From positions 6,634,001-6,698,000 of the forward strand of contig NZ_CP114205.1 in the NCBI RefSeq assembly GCF_027497495.1: a stretch of DNA of 64,000 nucleotides. Direction: 5' to 3'. Made by a program: the position numbers and the translations under genes. This DNA is from Streptomyces tubercidicus. Lineage in GTDB: Bacteria; Actinomycetota; Actinomycetes; Streptomycetales; Streptomycetaceae. Below, piece after piece: positions 34,376 to 43,080 of this stretch. The notes below the pieces were generated by a model. That model saw nothing but the letters and a program-made list of their open reading frames with translations, did not search any database and was not told the origin of the DNA. Every line of letters begins with the position of its first letter. Within the stretch, counting starts at the first letter, position 1.

Positions 34376-35556
34376 CGCCCACCGTGCTGCGCGGCACCGC
34401 CCTCGCGCTGGCCTCCGCCGCGCTCGCCGTACTGCCCGCCGTCCCCGCACAGGCCGACGCTCTCCGGGCCCAGCAGTGGGCCCTCCAGGCCGTCCACGCC
34501 CAGCAGGCCTGGCACACCACCAAGGGCGAGGGCGTCACCGTCGCGGTCCTGGACACCGGTGTGGACGCCAACCACCCCGACCTGGAGGGGCAGGTGGAGC
34601 CCGAACGCGACCTGGTGGGCTTCGGGGCCGGCCCCGGGGACCCCTCCTGGGCCCGGCACGGCACCGGCATGGCCAGCATCATCGCGGGTCACGGCCATGG
34701 CGCGGGCCGTCAGGACGGTGTGCTGGGACTCGCCCCGGAGGCCCGGATCCTGCCGGTCCGGGTGATCCTGGAGGACAACGACTCGGAGCGCGAGCGGGCC
34801 CGTACGGAGAAGGCGGGCGCGCTCGCCGACGGCATCCGCTGGGCCGCCGACCACGGCGCCGACGTGATCAATATGTCGCTGGGCGACGACAGCGAATCCG
34901 CGCACCCCGAGCCCCGCGAGGACGCCGCCATCCAGTACGCCCTGGGCAAGGGCATCCCCGTCGTCGCCTCCGCGGGCAACGGCGGCGAGAAGGGCAACCG
35001 CGTCTCCTACCCCGCCGCCTACCCGGGCGTCATCACGGCCACCGCCGTCACCCACCTGGGGGGCCGCGCCCGGTTCTCCACCCGCCACTGGTACGCCACG
35101 GTCAGCGCGCCCGGTAACGACATCATCATGGCCGACCCCGAGGACGACTATCTCTCCGGCTGGGGCACCAGCCCCGCAGCCGCCTTCGTCTCCGGCGCCA
35201 TCGCCCTGATCCGCTCCGCGCACCCCGACCTGAGCCCGGCCCAGATCCGCCGGCTGCTCACCTCCACCGCCCAGGACAGCCCCGAGGGCGGCCGCGACGA
35301 CGACTACGGCGCGGGCCTGATCGACCCCGCCGCCGCGCTCCGTGCGGCCGCGGACCTCCGCCCCACCCCGCAGAAGCCGTCCCCCGCCGCCTTCGCCGAC
35401 CGCTACTTCGGCCCCGGCCCCACCGCGGACGACACCGCGGACACCGCCACCCCCTGGCTCCCCTGGACCGCCGGCGCCGCGGGCCTGGCCCTCCTCGCGG
35501 CCGCCGCCGTCCTCTGGCGCAACCGGCCCCACCCCCACGGCAACCGCCCCCGGTGA
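34372..35556 (+). CDS. Mycosin-type subtilisin-like serine protease
   Basis: This 394-residue S8 protease has a signal peptide (ALASAALAVLPAVPAQA), catalytic Asp in VAVLDTGVDANHPDLEG, His in RHGTGMASIIAG, oxyanion Asn in SAGNGG and Ser in WGTSPAAAFVSG. A C-terminal transmembrane helix (GAAGLALLAAAAVLWRN) matches mycosins, the membrane-anchored proteases of type VII secretion. The usual GTSMAAP is GTSPAAA here, with the Ser retained. No EccB/C/D genes are adjacent. It is translationally coupled to the upstream membrane protein gene. Confidence 0.9.
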   Translation: MTPTVLRGTALALASAALAVLPAVPAQADALRAQQWALQAVHAQQAWHTTKGEGVTVAVLDTGVDANHPDLEGQVEPERDLVGFGAGPGDPSWARHGTGMASIIAGHGHGAGRQDGVLGLAPEARILPVRVILEDNDSERERARTEKAGALADGIRWAADHGADVINMSLGDDSESAHPEPREDAAIQYALGKGIPVVASAGNGGEKGNRVSYPAAYPGVITATAVTHLGGRARFSTRHWYATVSAPGNDIIMADPEDDYLSGWGTSPAAAFVSGAIALIRSAHPDLSPAQIRRLLTSTAQDSPEGGRDDDYGAGLIDPAAALRAAADLRPTPQKPSPAAFADRYFGPGPTADDTADTATPWLPWTAGAAGLALLAAAAVLWRNRPHPHGNRPR

Positions 35557-35574
35557 CGCCGGAACCCCACCCGA

Positions 35575-35580
35575 TACGCT
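35575..35580 (+). promoter_or_regulatory. Candidate -10 for leaderless gene at 35588
   Basis: TACGCT lies 7 nt before GTG 35588, which fixes this start in a frame that is otherwise open well upstream. Confidence 0.45.
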
Positions 35581-35587
35581 CGGGCGC

Positions 35588-36319
35588 GTGCAGAAGAACA
35601 TTCCCGACCCCGGTTTCGCCGACGACGACGGCTCCGCCGACCCGGCACTGGCCGCGGCCCTGGCGGCCTACGACCGGGACCGCAGCGCCGAGCCCCAGCT
35701 GCTGACGGCGCTGGCCGCCGCCCGCGTCCTGGTGCCCGTGGTGGCCGTCCTCGGTGAGGTGGAAACCGGCCCCGACGGCCTGCGCCGGGAGAAGACCAGC
35801 GATATGGCCGTCCCCACCCTCCAGGCCCCGGACGGCCGCCGCGCGCTGCCCGCCTTCACCTCCATGGAGACCCTCGGGCGCTGGCGCGCCGACGCCCGCC
35901 CGGTCGCGGTCCCGCTGCCGCAGGCGCTGCTGGCCGCCTCCCACGAACAGGCCGACACCGTGGTCGTCGACCTGGCCGGCCCGGTCACCTACCAGCTCAC
36001 CGGCCCCGCCCTGCGCGCCCTCGCCGAGGGCCGCACCAGCGCCGACCCGCTCGCCGACCCGGCCGTCACCGACGCCCTGCGCACCCTGCTCGACGCCGAG
36101 CCCGCCGTGCTCCTCGCCCGCCTCACACCGTCCGACGAGACCGACGCCACCCTCGCCCTCGGTCTCGCGCCCGACGCCCCGACCGCCGAGGTCGCCCAGC
36201 GGCTGGCCCGCGCCCTGGCCACCGACGAGGTGCTGCGCGCCCGGCTCGTCCGGGGCCTGGACCTGGCCCTGCTGCCGCCCGGCGCCGCGACGGCCCAGGA
36301 GCCCTTCTACCGGCGCTGA
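35588..36319 (+). CDS. SseB-family N-terminal domain protein
   Basis: This 243-residue cytoplasmic protein resembles the SseB N-terminal domain: PQLLTALAAARVLVPVVAVLGE, DMAVPTLQAPDGRRALPAFTSMETL, and AVPLPQALLAA. SseB domains occur in secretion chaperones and in many actinobacterial proteins of unknown role. The GTG start is chosen from the leaderless promoter 7 nt upstream. It follows the mycosin-type gene by 32 bp. The domain also appears twice in the minus-strand operon at 51-56 kb, where a link to type VII secretion is stronger. Confidence 0.85.
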   Translation: MQKNIPDPGFADDDGSADPALAAALAAYDRDRSAEPQLLTALAAARVLVPVVAVLGEVETGPDGLRREKTSDMAVPTLQAPDGRRALPAFTSMETLGRWRADARPVAVPLPQALLAASHEQADTVVVDLAGPVTYQLTGPALRALAEGRTSADPLADPAVTDALRTLLDAEPAVLLARLTPSDETDATLALGLAPDAPTAEVAQRLARALATDEVLRARLVRGLDLALLPPGAATAQEPFYRR

Positions 36320-36397
36320 ATCCCACGTCCGGGTCCCGGCACCCACGGCCGGGCCCCCGGCCGCCAACGGGCGGGTTCGTCTCCAGGGCCGCACAAT

Positions 36398-36430
36398 GCG
36401 AGGAGAGCTCAAGATCCACGCGAGGAGAGC
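36398..36430 (+). repeat. Duplicated ribosome-binding-site segment before the aquaporin gene
   Basis: GCGAGGAGAGC occurs at 36398-36408 and again at 36420-36430. Only the second copy is correctly spaced for ATG 36435. Confidence 0.7.
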
Positions 36431-36434
36431 CCCC

Positions 36435-37205
36435 ATGGAGAAAACGGAGATCTCGACGGTACTGACCCGCACGGTCGTATCCGAGTTCCTCGGCACCCTG
36501 CTCCTGGTGTTCTTCGCCGTCGGCTCGGCAGTGCTGGCGGGCGAATACATCGGCACCTTCGGCATCGCCCTGGCCTTCGGCTTCACCATGGTGGCGCTGG
36601 CCTACGCCCTCGGCCCGATCTCGGGCTGCCACTTCAACCCGGCGGTGACCCTGGGCATGCTGCTGGCCCGCCGGATCACCCTGCGGACGGCCACCGAGTA
36701 CTGGATCGCCCAGGTGGTCGGCGCGATCGCCGGGGCGGCCCTGCTCTTCCTGGTCGCCAAGCAGATCCCGGGCCTGCAGACCCACGCGTCCTTCGGCACG
36801 AACGGCTGGGGCGACCGCTCGGCGGTGCACCTCAACCTCGGCGGCGCCTTCGTCGCCGAGATAATGACGACCTTCCTGCTGGTCTACGTCTGGCTGTCGG
36901 TCACCCACAAGGTCGCCGTGATCGGCTTCAACGGCATGGCGATCGGTCTGGCCCTGGCCGCCGTCCACTTCATCGGCGTCCCGCTGGACGGCACCTCCGT
37001 GAACCCGGCGCGCTCCATCGGCCCGGCGCTGTTCGCGGGCGGCGCCGCCATCACCCAGCTGTGGCTGTTCATCGTCGCGCCACTGATCGGCGCCGCCATC
37101 GCCGCGGTGGTCCACCAGATCACCCACCCACCGCACGAGCCGGTCCTCGTCGCCGACGAATCGATGCCCTACGAGCCCGCGACCGGGTCCGACGACGGCC
37201 CCTGA
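36435..37205 (+). CDS. MIP-family aquaporin
   Basis: This 256-residue channel has six transmembrane segments and both signature loops, HFNPAVTLG and [31 protein letters not shown] and the absence of the extended loop of glycerol facilitators (NPAR followed by S rather than D) point to a water channel of the AqpZ type. A charged C-terminal tail of about 30 residues follows. ATG 36435 is supported by GAGGAGAG upstream. It probably adjusts water flow under osmotic change; the betaine importer in this window addresses the same stress. Confidence 0.93.
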   Translation: MEKTEISTVLTRTVVSEFLGTLLLVFFAVGSAVLAGEYIGTFGIALAFGFTMVALAYALGPISGCHFNPAVTLGMLLARRITLRTATEYWIAQVVGAIAGAALLFLVAKQIPGLQTHASFGTNGWGDRSAVHLNLGGAFVAEIMTTFLLVYVWLSVTHKVAVIGFNGMAIGLALAAVHFIGVPLDGTSVNPARSIGPALFAGGAAITQLWLFIVAPLIGAAIAAVVHQITHPPHEPVLVADESMPYEPATGSDDGP

Positions 37206-37233
37206 GGCCGGCGCTCCCCGCACCGCACGGACA

Positions 37234-37276
37234 GACGACGAGCCCCGGCCGTATTCCCCGGCCGGGGCTCGTCGTC
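37234..37276. terminator. Bidirectional 18-bp terminator
   Basis: GACGACGAGCCCCGGCCG (37234-37251) pairs perfectly with 37259-37276 around a 7-nt loop, between the convergent aquaporin and DUF1844 genes. Confidence 0.9.
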
Positions 37277-37308
37277 TCCTGCGTGCGTACCGCGGTCCGC
37301 CGCCAGGC

Positions 37309-37689
37309 TCAGCCGTGAACGGGACCGGTGTACTTCTCCCCGGGGCCCTGGCCCGGCTCGTCCGGCACGACCGAGGCCTCGCGGAACGCCAGCTGCAGCG
37401 ACTTCAGACCGTCCCGCAGCGGCGCCGCGTGGTACGAGCCGATCTCGGTGGCGCTGGCGGTGACCAGCCCGGCCAGCGCCTGGATGAGCTTGCGCGCCTC
37501 GTCGAGGTCCTTGTGCGCCGCGCCCTCCTCGGCGAGCCCGAGGTTGACCGCCGCCGAACTCATCAGATGCACCGCGACCGTGGTGATCACCTCGACCGCC
37601 GGCACCTCCGCGATGTCCCGGGTCATGGCGTCGAAGTCGGGATTCGCCGCGTGCGCTGCGTCGGGCTGCTGCGGGGTCTGGTCACTCAT
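37309..37689 (-). CDS. DUF1844 protein
   Basis: This 126-residue protein matches the DUF1844 family in size and sequence ([20 protein letters not shown] followed by NLGLAEEG, then [17 protein letters not shown]). It is mainly helical, with a polar Gln/Pro-rich N-terminus and tail, no signal peptide and no catalytic motif. The gene is divergent from infC, as is common in Streptomyces, so a role linked to translation is possible but unproven. ATG 37689 is preceded by purine-rich AGGAAGAAG. Confidence 0.85.
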   Translation of the reverse strand: MSDQTPQQPDAAHAANPDFDAMTRDIAEVPAVEVITTVAVHLMSSAAVNLGLAEEGAAHKDLDEARKLIQALAGLVTASATEIGSYHAAPLRDGLKSLQLAFREASVVPDEPGQGPGEKYTGPVHG

Positions 37690-37826
37690 GTCTTCGGGCT
37701 TCTTCCTGCTGAGGGGTCGGCTCCAGCCTATGGGCAGCCTGCCCGGACCCCGCGCCCGGGAGTGTCATCCCGGTCACGGTGCAGGTCCGCGGCCGCACAG
37801 AAGTGGGTGCCACCCCTTGACTCGTG

Positions 37827-37832
37827 TATTCT
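37827..37832 (+). promoter_or_regulatory. Candidate -10 of the infC operon
   Basis: TATTCT with an upstream TTGACT (37817-37822) stands out in the gap. The two are too close to be a -35/-10 pair, so only the -10 is proposed. It implies a leader of about 250 nt before infC. Confidence 0.35.
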
Positions 37833-37952
37833 GGTGTTCCGACCGGCCGGACACGCATGTGACCGGCCCACAAGTGGAGGCTCCGATCTCCCACCCGGCC
37901 GACCTCACGGTTGGCGGGTCAACGGTCCGGCTGCGCCCCGCGGAGACTTCGC

Positions 37953-38007
37953 GGCGGTGCTCCAGATCCACGTGGAGCCCCGCCTGTGTCCCGTCCGGGG
38001 CATTTTT
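37953..38007 (+). promoter_or_regulatory. Attenuator-like leader of infC
   Basis: Two mutually exclusive hairpins can form. GGCGGTGCTCC (37953-37963) pairs with GGAGCCCCGCC (37974-37984) with one mismatch. Alternatively GCCCCG (37977-37982) pairs with CGGGGC (37996-38001), followed by ATTTTT, an intrinsic terminator. This is the classic antiterminator/terminator layout and is well placed to control the infC-rpmI-rplT operon. Confidence 0.6.
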
Positions 38008-38091
38008 CATGTACCGGCGCGGTTGGTCACACCGAAAAGACGTTACGCGGCAGTCCGCCAGGCCGTCGCGTGGTGCTACCGAGGAGGATCC

Positions 38092-38733
38092 ATCAGCGCC
38101 GAGCCCCGCATCAACGACCGGATTCGCGTTCCCGAAGTGCGACTTGTCGGTCCCAGCGGCGAGCAGGTCGGGATTGTTCCGCTTGCCAAGGCCCTTGAGC
38201 TTGCTCAGGAGTACGACCTCGACCTGGTCGAGGTGGCGGCGAACGCTCGCCCGCCCGTCTGCAAGCTCATGGACTACGGGAAGTTCAAGTACGAGTCGGC
38301 CATGAAGGCCCGTGAGGCGCGCAAGAACCAGGCGCACACGGTCATCAAGGAGATGAAGCTCCGGCCGAAGATCGACCCGCACGACTACGACACCAAAAAG
38401 GGTCACGTCGTCCGGTTCCTCAAGCAGGGTGACAAGGTCAAGATCACGATCATGTTCCGTGGTCGCGAGCAGTCCCGCCCCGAGCTGGGCTTCCGGCTGC
38501 TGCAGCGGCTCGCGTCCGACGTGGAGGACCTCGGCTTCATCGAGTCGAATCCGAAGCAGGACGGCCGAAACATGATCATGGTCCTCGGTCCGCACAAGAA
38601 GAAGACCGAGGCGATGGCCGAGGCCCGCGAGGCGCAGGCCGCCCGCAAGGCGGAGCGCCAGGGCGGAGTTCCCGCGGACGAGTCCGCGGAGGCGCCCGCC
38701 GAGGAGCCCACCGGGGAGCACGCCCAGGCGTGA
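38092..38733 (+). CDS. infC: Translation initiation factor IF-3
   Basis: IF-3 binds the 30S subunit, checks the start codon and prevents premature 50S joining. The 213 residues show the N-domain ([20 protein letters not shown]), the linker with [17 protein letters not shown] and the C-domain with [18 protein letters not shown], plus a 30-residue acidic Ala/Glu tail. The start is a rare ATC at 38092: AGGAGG sits at 38082-38087, similarity begins there, and no ATG, GTG or TTG is suitably placed upstream. Non-canonical infC starts are known to serve autoregulation. rpmI and rplT follow. Confidence 0.95.
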   Translation: MSAEPRINDRIRVPEVRLVGPSGEQVGIVPLAKALELAQEYDLDLVEVAANARPPVCKLMDYGKFKYESAMKAREARKNQAHTVIKEMKLRPKIDPHDYDTKKGHVVRFLKQGDKVKITIMFRGREQSRPELGFRLLQRLASDVEDLGFIESNPKQDGRNMIMVLGPHKKKTEAMAEAREAQAARKAERQGGVPADESAEAPAEEPTGEHAQA

Positions 38734-38857
38734 CCCCGAGGCGTGAGCCCCGGTTCGCGCCGGGGTGTCCAGCCCCGGACATCAATCGATATACATGACG
38801 CTCCCGCTCGCCGGATTCGTGCCTGCGGGAGCGCCACTGACGAGGAGAGTACGGCGC

Positions 38858-39052
38858 ATGCCGAAGAACAAGACGCACAGCGGTGCCAGCAAGCGCTTCA
38901 AGGTCACCGGCTCCGGCAAGGTGCTGCGTGAGCGCGCCGGCAAGCGCCACCTGCTTGAGCACAAGTCGTCCCGCGTGACGCGTCGCCTCACCGGCAACGC
39001 CGAGATGGCCCCGGGCGACGCCGCGAAGATCAAGAAGCTTCTCGGCAAGTGA
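38858..39052 (+). CDS. rpmI: 50S ribosomal protein L35
   Basis: L35 is a small basic protein of the large subunit. The 64 residues begin [20 protein letters not shown] and end KIKKLLGK, fully typical. ATG 38858 is chosen although the frame extends to 38765; GAGGAGAG (38842-38849) precedes it. It lies between infC and rplT in the conserved operon. Confidence 0.98.
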   Translation: MPKNKTHSGASKRFKVTGSGKVLRERAGKRHLLEHKSSRVTRRLTGNAEMAPGDAAKIKKLLGK

Positions 39053-39154
39053 GCCGACGCGCCCCACGGACCGCGGGGCGCGCGACTCGGACCGGGACCC
39101 AATCGATTCGGGCCGTGTGACGACAACCACGGCCCCGCTACAAGGAGTTAACAA

Positions 39155-39538
39155 GTGGCACGCGTCAAGCGGGCAGTCAACGCCCACAAGAAGCGCCGGG
39201 CGATCCTCGAGCAGGCCAGCGGCTACCGTGGCCAGCGCTCCCGCCTGTACCGCAAGGCGAAGGAGCAGGTCACCCACTCCCTCGTCTACAACTACAACGA
39301 CCGCAAGAAGCGCAAGGGCGACTTCCGTCAGCTGTGGATCCAGCGCATCAACGCCGCTGCCCGCGCCAACGGCATGACCTACAACCGCTTCATCCAGGGT
39401 CTGAAGGCCGCCAACATCGAGGTGGACCGCAAGATCCTGGCCGACCTCGCGGTCAACGACGCCAACGCGTTCGCCGCGCTCGTCGAGGCCTCGCAGAAGG
39501 CGCTTCCGAGCGACGTCAACGCCCCGAAGGCTGCCTGA
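39155..39538 (+). CDS. rplT: 50S ribosomal protein L20
   Basis: L20 binds 23S rRNA and is needed for early 50S assembly. The 127 residues start [20 protein letters not shown] and contain [35 protein letters not shown] and [10 protein letters not shown]. The start is GTG at 39155 with AAGGAG at 39142-39147. In other bacteria L20 represses its own operon by binding the leader; whether it does so here is open. Confidence 0.98.
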   Translation: MARVKRAVNAHKKRRAILEQASGYRGQRSRLYRKAKEQVTHSLVYNYNDRKKRKGDFRQLWIQRINAAARANGMTYNRFIQGLKAANIEVDRKILADLAVNDANAFAALVEASQKALPSDVNAPKAA

Positions 39539-39561
39539 ACTTCAGCCTGAGGCACAGCGAC

Positions 39562-39602
39562 GCGGACCCGCAGGCCCCGGCCTGCGGGTCCGCCGCTTTT
39601 CC
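39562..39602 (+). terminator. Intrinsic terminator after rplT
   Basis: GCGGACCCGCAGGCC (39562-39576) pairs perfectly with 39579-39593, followed by a short T-run. It ends the infC-rpmI-rplT operon. Confidence 0.9.
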
Positions 39603-39642
39603 CCGCCGTCCCGCACCGAACCACAGAAGCGAGCCGCCGCCC

Positions 39643-40497
39643 ATGGGCACCCCCGAGCTGATCTCCCCGCGTTCCCCGCGCGTCACCGCCGCCCGGCGGC
39701 TGGCCCGCCGCGCCTTCCGCGGCAAGGAGCGCCGGTTCATCGCCGAGGGCCCGCAGGCCGTACGGGAGGCCATCGCCCACCGCACCGGCGGTGTCCCCAC
39801 GCTCATCGAGCTGTTCGCCACCGTCGAGGCCGCCGAGCGGCACACCGAGATCATCGAGGCGGCCCGCGCGGCCGGGGTACGGATCCACCACGCCGACGAC
39901 CGGACCGTCGCCGACATCTCCCAGACCGTCACCCCGCAAGGGCTGCTCGGCGTCTGTGAGTTCCTGGATTCGCCGTTCGAGGACATCCTCGCCGCCCGCC
40001 CGCAGTTGGTCGCGGTGCTCGCCAACGTCCGGGACCCCGGCAACGCCGGCACGGTGCTGCGCTGCGCGGACGCCGCGGGCGCCGACGCCGTCGTGCTGAC
40101 CGATGCCTCGGTGGACCTGTACAACCCCAAGTCCGTCCGGGCTTCGGTCGGTTCGCTCTTCCACCTCCCGGTCGCGGTGGGCATCCCGGTCGAGCGGGTG
40201 GTGAGCGGGCTCCAGTCCGCCGGTGTACGGATCCTCGCCGCCGACGGTGCGGGCGACCGCGACCTGGACGCCGAACTGGACACCGGCTCCATGGGCGGGC
40301 CCACCGCCTGGGTCTTCGGCAACGAGGCCTGGGGACTTCCGGAGGAGACCCGGGCGCTGGCGGATGCCGTGGTGCGGGTGCCGATCCACGGCAGGGCCGA
40401 GAGTCTCAACCTCGCGACGGCCGCCGCGGTCTGCCTCTACGCCTCCGCCCGCGCCCAGCGCGGCCCCGGCGGCTGCCGCGCGGTGTCACCCGGCTGA
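39643..40497 (+). CDS. SpoU/TrmH-family RNA 2'-O-methyltransferase
   Basis: This 284-residue SPOUT methyltransferase has an N-terminal substrate-binding domain (ARRAFRGKERRFIAEGPQAVREA) and a C-terminal trefoil-knot domain. The AdoMet/catalytic motifs are VLANVRDPGNAGTVLRCADAAG, AWVFGNEAWGLPEE and VPIHGRAESLNLATAAAV. It should 2'-O-methylate a rRNA or tRNA nucleotide. Some actinobacterial relatives confer resistance to ribosome-targeting thiopeptides, but nothing here shows that. ATG 39643 lies in a conserved place downstream of rplT. Confidence 0.92.
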   Translation: MGTPELISPRSPRVTAARRLARRAFRGKERRFIAEGPQAVREAIAHRTGGVPTLIELFATVEAAERHTEIIEAARAAGVRIHHADDRTVADISQTVTPQGLLGVCEFLDSPFEDILAARPQLVAVLANVRDPGNAGTVLRCADAAGADAVVLTDASVDLYNPKSVRASVGSLFHLPVAVGIPVERVVSGLQSAGVRILAADGAGDRDLDAELDTGSMGGPTAWVFGNEAWGLPEETRALADAVVRVPIHGRAESLNLATAAAVCLYASARAQRGPGGCRAVSPG

Positions 40498-40541
40498 GGG
40501 GTGTCCCCACGGATCTTCGGGGCACTTCCGGTGTGAGCTAG

Positions 40542-40547
40542 TAGGCT
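40542..40547 (+). promoter_or_regulatory. Candidate -10 for the histidine kinase gene
   Basis: TAGGCT would give transcription from about 40554, 27 nt before ATG 40581. This argues against the in-frame GTG at 40551 as start. Confidence 0.4.
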
Positions 40548-40580
40548 TGCGTGCTCGGGGGCCCGAAGGGGGTTACGGGG

Positions 40581-41741
40581 ATGAATGTGAGGACTTCCGG
40601 CACCGCGGTCACCGCTGACAGTCGCCGGTCCGAGGGGCCCCTGGGAGGCGCCGTGCCCACTCCGGCCGGGGAACAGGACGCCCTGGGGACCGGTCTCGGA
40701 CTCGACCCCGACGATCTGCCCGACGGCCTGGTCGTCGCCGACGAGAGCGGCCGGGTGATCTGCTTCAACGCCGCCGCGGCCAGGATCACCGACATCCTCC
40801 CCAAGGACGCGGTCGGCCGTCCCCTCGAACACGCCCTGCCGCTCCAGGACATCGAGGGCCGCCGCTGGTGGCGGCTCACCGACCCCTACGGCGGCCTCGC
40901 CATCCGCCGCGGCCAGCCCGAGCGCAATCTGCTGCTCGGCGGCCGCGAGGTGCTGGTCTCCGTCCGCTATGTCCGCAGCCGTCCCACCGGGCCCGTCCAG
41001 CGGCTGGTGATCGCGCTGCGCGGCACCGAGGCCCGGCGGCGTACGGAGCTCAGCCATGCCGAGCTGATCGCCACCGTCGCCCATGAGCTGCGCTCGCCGC
41101 TGACCTCCGTCAAGGGCTTCACCGCCACCCTCCTCCAGAAGTGGGAACGCTTCACCGACGACCAGAAGCGGCTGATGCTGGAGACGGTGGACGCCGACGC
41201 CAACCGCGTCACCCGGCTGATCGCCGAGCTGCTGGACATCTCCCGGATCGACTCCGGGCGCCTGGAGGTGCGCCGCCAGCGGGTCGACATGAGCGCCGCG
41301 GTCCGCCGGCACGTCCAGGCGCAGACCACCGCCGGCCAGCGCCCGGACCGCTTTCTGATCCGGATGCTGGAGCCGCTGCCCGATTTGTGGGCGGACCCGG
41401 ACAAGGTGGACCAGGTGCTGGGCAACCTGCTGGAAAATGCGGTGCGCCACGGCGAGGGAACCGTCACCATCGAGGTCGGACCGGTATCGGATACGACCAG
41501 CGCAGAGGGGACGAGCGTCACCGTGAGCGACGAGGGCCCCGGCATCCCGGAGGAATCGATGAGCCGCGTGTTCACCCGCTTCTGGCGGGGCAGCAAGCGC
41601 GGCGGCACCGGCCTGGGCCTCTACATCGTCAAGGGCATCGTCGAGGCCCACGGCGGGACGATCACGGTCGGCCGGGCCCCGGCCGGCGGCGCACAGTTCC
41701 GATTTAGCCTGCCCGTCGCGACCCCGGCCTTCATGGCCTGA
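40581..41741 (+). CDS. PAS-domain sensor histidine kinase
   Basis: This 386-residue protein appears cytoplasmic, with no membrane segment. A PAS domain (LPDGLVVADESGRVICFNAAA) spans about residues 45-150. The HisKA phosphoacceptor is His168 (ATVAHELRSPLTSVKGF). The HATPase domain has N-box NLLENAVRHG, DEGPGIPEE and GTGLGLYIVKGIVEAHGG. No response regulator is adjacent, so it is an orphan kinase whose partner must be elsewhere. It lies directly upstream of pheS, as in other Streptomyces. The PAS domain suggests sensing of a cytoplasmic ligand or redox state. Confidence 0.93.
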   Translation: MNVRTSGTAVTADSRRSEGPLGGAVPTPAGEQDALGTGLGLDPDDLPDGLVVADESGRVICFNAAAARITDILPKDAVGRPLEHALPLQDIEGRRWWRLTDPYGGLAIRRGQPERNLLLGGREVLVSVRYVRSRPTGPVQRLVIALRGTEARRRTELSHAELIATVAHELRSPLTSVKGFTATLLQKWERFTDDQKRLMLETVDADANRVTRLIAELLDISRIDSGRLEVRRQRVDMSAAVRRHVQAQTTAGQRPDRFLIRMLEPLPDLWADPDKVDQVLGNLLENAVRHGEGTVTIEVGPVSDTTSAEGTSVTVSDEGPGIPEESMSRVFTRFWRGSKRGGTGLGLYIVKGIVEAHGGTITVGRAPAGGAQFRFSLPVATPAFMA

Positions 41742-41797
41742 GCGGACGCGGCGGGCGCCCCGCAGGGGCTCGGGCCTGCCGCGTGGCCCGTCCCCCT

Positions 41798-41803
41798 TAG
41801 ACT
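41798..41803 (+). promoter_or_regulatory. Candidate -10 of pheST
   Basis: TAGACT is a strong Streptomyces-type -10. It predicts a leader of about 145 nt before pheS that contains the triple repeat. Confidence 0.5.
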
Positions 41804-41860
41804 TGACCTTTGGCACCTTTGGCGCACAGGCATCGCGGGCACACGCGGGCTCGGCATCCC

Positions 41861-41899
41861 ACGTTCGTGATCGACGTTCGTCATCGACGTTTGTGATCG
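41861..41899 (+). repeat. Three tandem 13-bp repeats in the pheST leader
   Basis: ACGTTCGTGATCG, ACGTTCGTCATCG and ACGTTTGTGATCG follow each other without gaps at 41861, 41874 and 41887. Each differs from the others by one or two bases. Confidence 0.9.
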
Positions 41900-41955
41900 A
41901 ACAGCCGAGGCGACGCGAGCCAAGCCAAGCCAGTCCACCGGAAGCACGGGAAGAG

Positions 41956-43080
41956 ATGTCCGCACCCAATAAGTCGTACGACCCTGTCGAGGTCGAAGCC
42001 CTGAAACCGGAAGAGATCGCCGCACGGCTGGACGAGGCGCTGGCCGCCATCGCCGCCGCGGACGGTCTGGAGGCGCTGCGTGAGGTGAAGGTCGCGCACA
42101 CCGGCGACCGCTCGCCGCTCGCGCTCGCCAACCGTGAGATCGGCGCCCTGCCCCCGCACGCCAAGGCGGACGCCGGCAAGCGCGTCGGCCAGGCCCGCGG
42201 CCGGGTCAACCAGGCGCTCAAGGTCCGCCAGGAGGAGCTGGAGGCGGAGCGCGACGCCCGCGTGCTGGTCGAGGAGGCGGTGGATGTCACGCTGCCCTAC
42301 GACCGCACCCCGGCCGGCGCCCGGCACCCGCTGACCACCTTCATGGAGCGGGTCGCGGACGTCTTCGTGGCCATGGGCTACGAGGTCGCCGAGGGCCCCG
42401 AGGTCGAGGCCGAGTGGTTCAACTTCGACGCCCTCAACTTCGTGCCCGACCACCCGGCGCGCCAGATGCAGGACACCTTCTTCGTGCAGGGTGGGGGCAC
42501 CGAGGGCGATGAGTCCGGTGTCGTGCTGCGCACCCACACCTCGCCGGTGCAGGCCCGTACGCTCGTCGACCGCGAGCCGCCGGTCTATGTCGTCTGCCCG
42601 GGGCGGGTCTACCGCACCGACGAGCTGGACGCCACGCACTCCCCGGTCTTCCACCAGATCGAGCTGCTCGCCGTCGACGAGGGCCTGACCATGGCCGACC
42701 TCAAGGGCACCCTGGACCACATGGTCCGGGCGCTGTTCGGCCCGGACATGAAGACCCGGCTGCGGCCGAACTACTTCCCGTTCACCGAGCCGTCCGCCGA
42801 GATGGACATGGTCTGCTACGTCTGCCGTGGCGAGTCCGTGGGCAACCCCGACCGGCCCTGCCGTACGTGCTCCAGCGAGGGCTGGATCGAGCTCGGCGGC
42901 TGCGGAATGGTCAACCCCAAGGTGCTCATCGCCTGCGGCGTCGACCCGGAGAAGTACAGCGGCTTCGCCTTCGGGTTCGGCATCGACCGGATGCTGATGT
43001 TCCGGCACAACGTGGAAGACATGCGTGACATGTTCGAAGGCGACGTCCGGTTCACCCGGCCGTTCGGGATGGAGATCTGA
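41956..43080 (+). CDS. pheS: Phenylalanine--tRNA ligase alpha subunit
   Basis: PheS holds the catalytic class II domain of the alpha2beta2 enzyme that charges tRNA-Phe. The 374 residues have an N-terminal coiled coil (residues 1-95) and the class II motifs: [19 protein letters not shown], then [31 protein letters not shown], and [17 protein letters not shown]...CRTC segment is present. The ATG at 41956 is preceded by GGGAAGAG. pheT overlaps its stop by one base (TGATG), which ensures balanced subunit synthesis. Confidence 0.98.
   Translation: MSAPNKSYDPVEVEALKPEEIAARLDEALAAIAAADGLEALREVKVAHTGDRSPLALANREIGALPPHAKADAGKRVGQARGRVNQALKVRQEELEAERDARVLVEEAVDVTLPYDRTPAGARHPLTTFMERVADVFVAMGYEVAEGPEVEAEWFNFDALNFVPDHPARQMQDTFFVQGGGTEGDESGVVLRTHTSPVQARTLVDREPPVYVVCPGRVYRTDELDATHSPVFHQIELLAVDEGLTMADLKGTLDHMVRALFGPDMKTRLRPNYFPFTEPSAEMDMVCYVCRGESVGNPDRPCRTCSSEGWIELGGCGMVNPKVLIACGVDPEKYSGFAFGFGIDRMLMFRHNVEDMRDMFEGDVRFTRPFGMEI

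Noticed and set aside
41867-41896. Nine-codon upstream frame (GTG to TGA) within the pheST leader repeats
   Set aside because: It has no ribosome-binding site and encodes no phenylalanine, so it is not a credible attenuator peptide.
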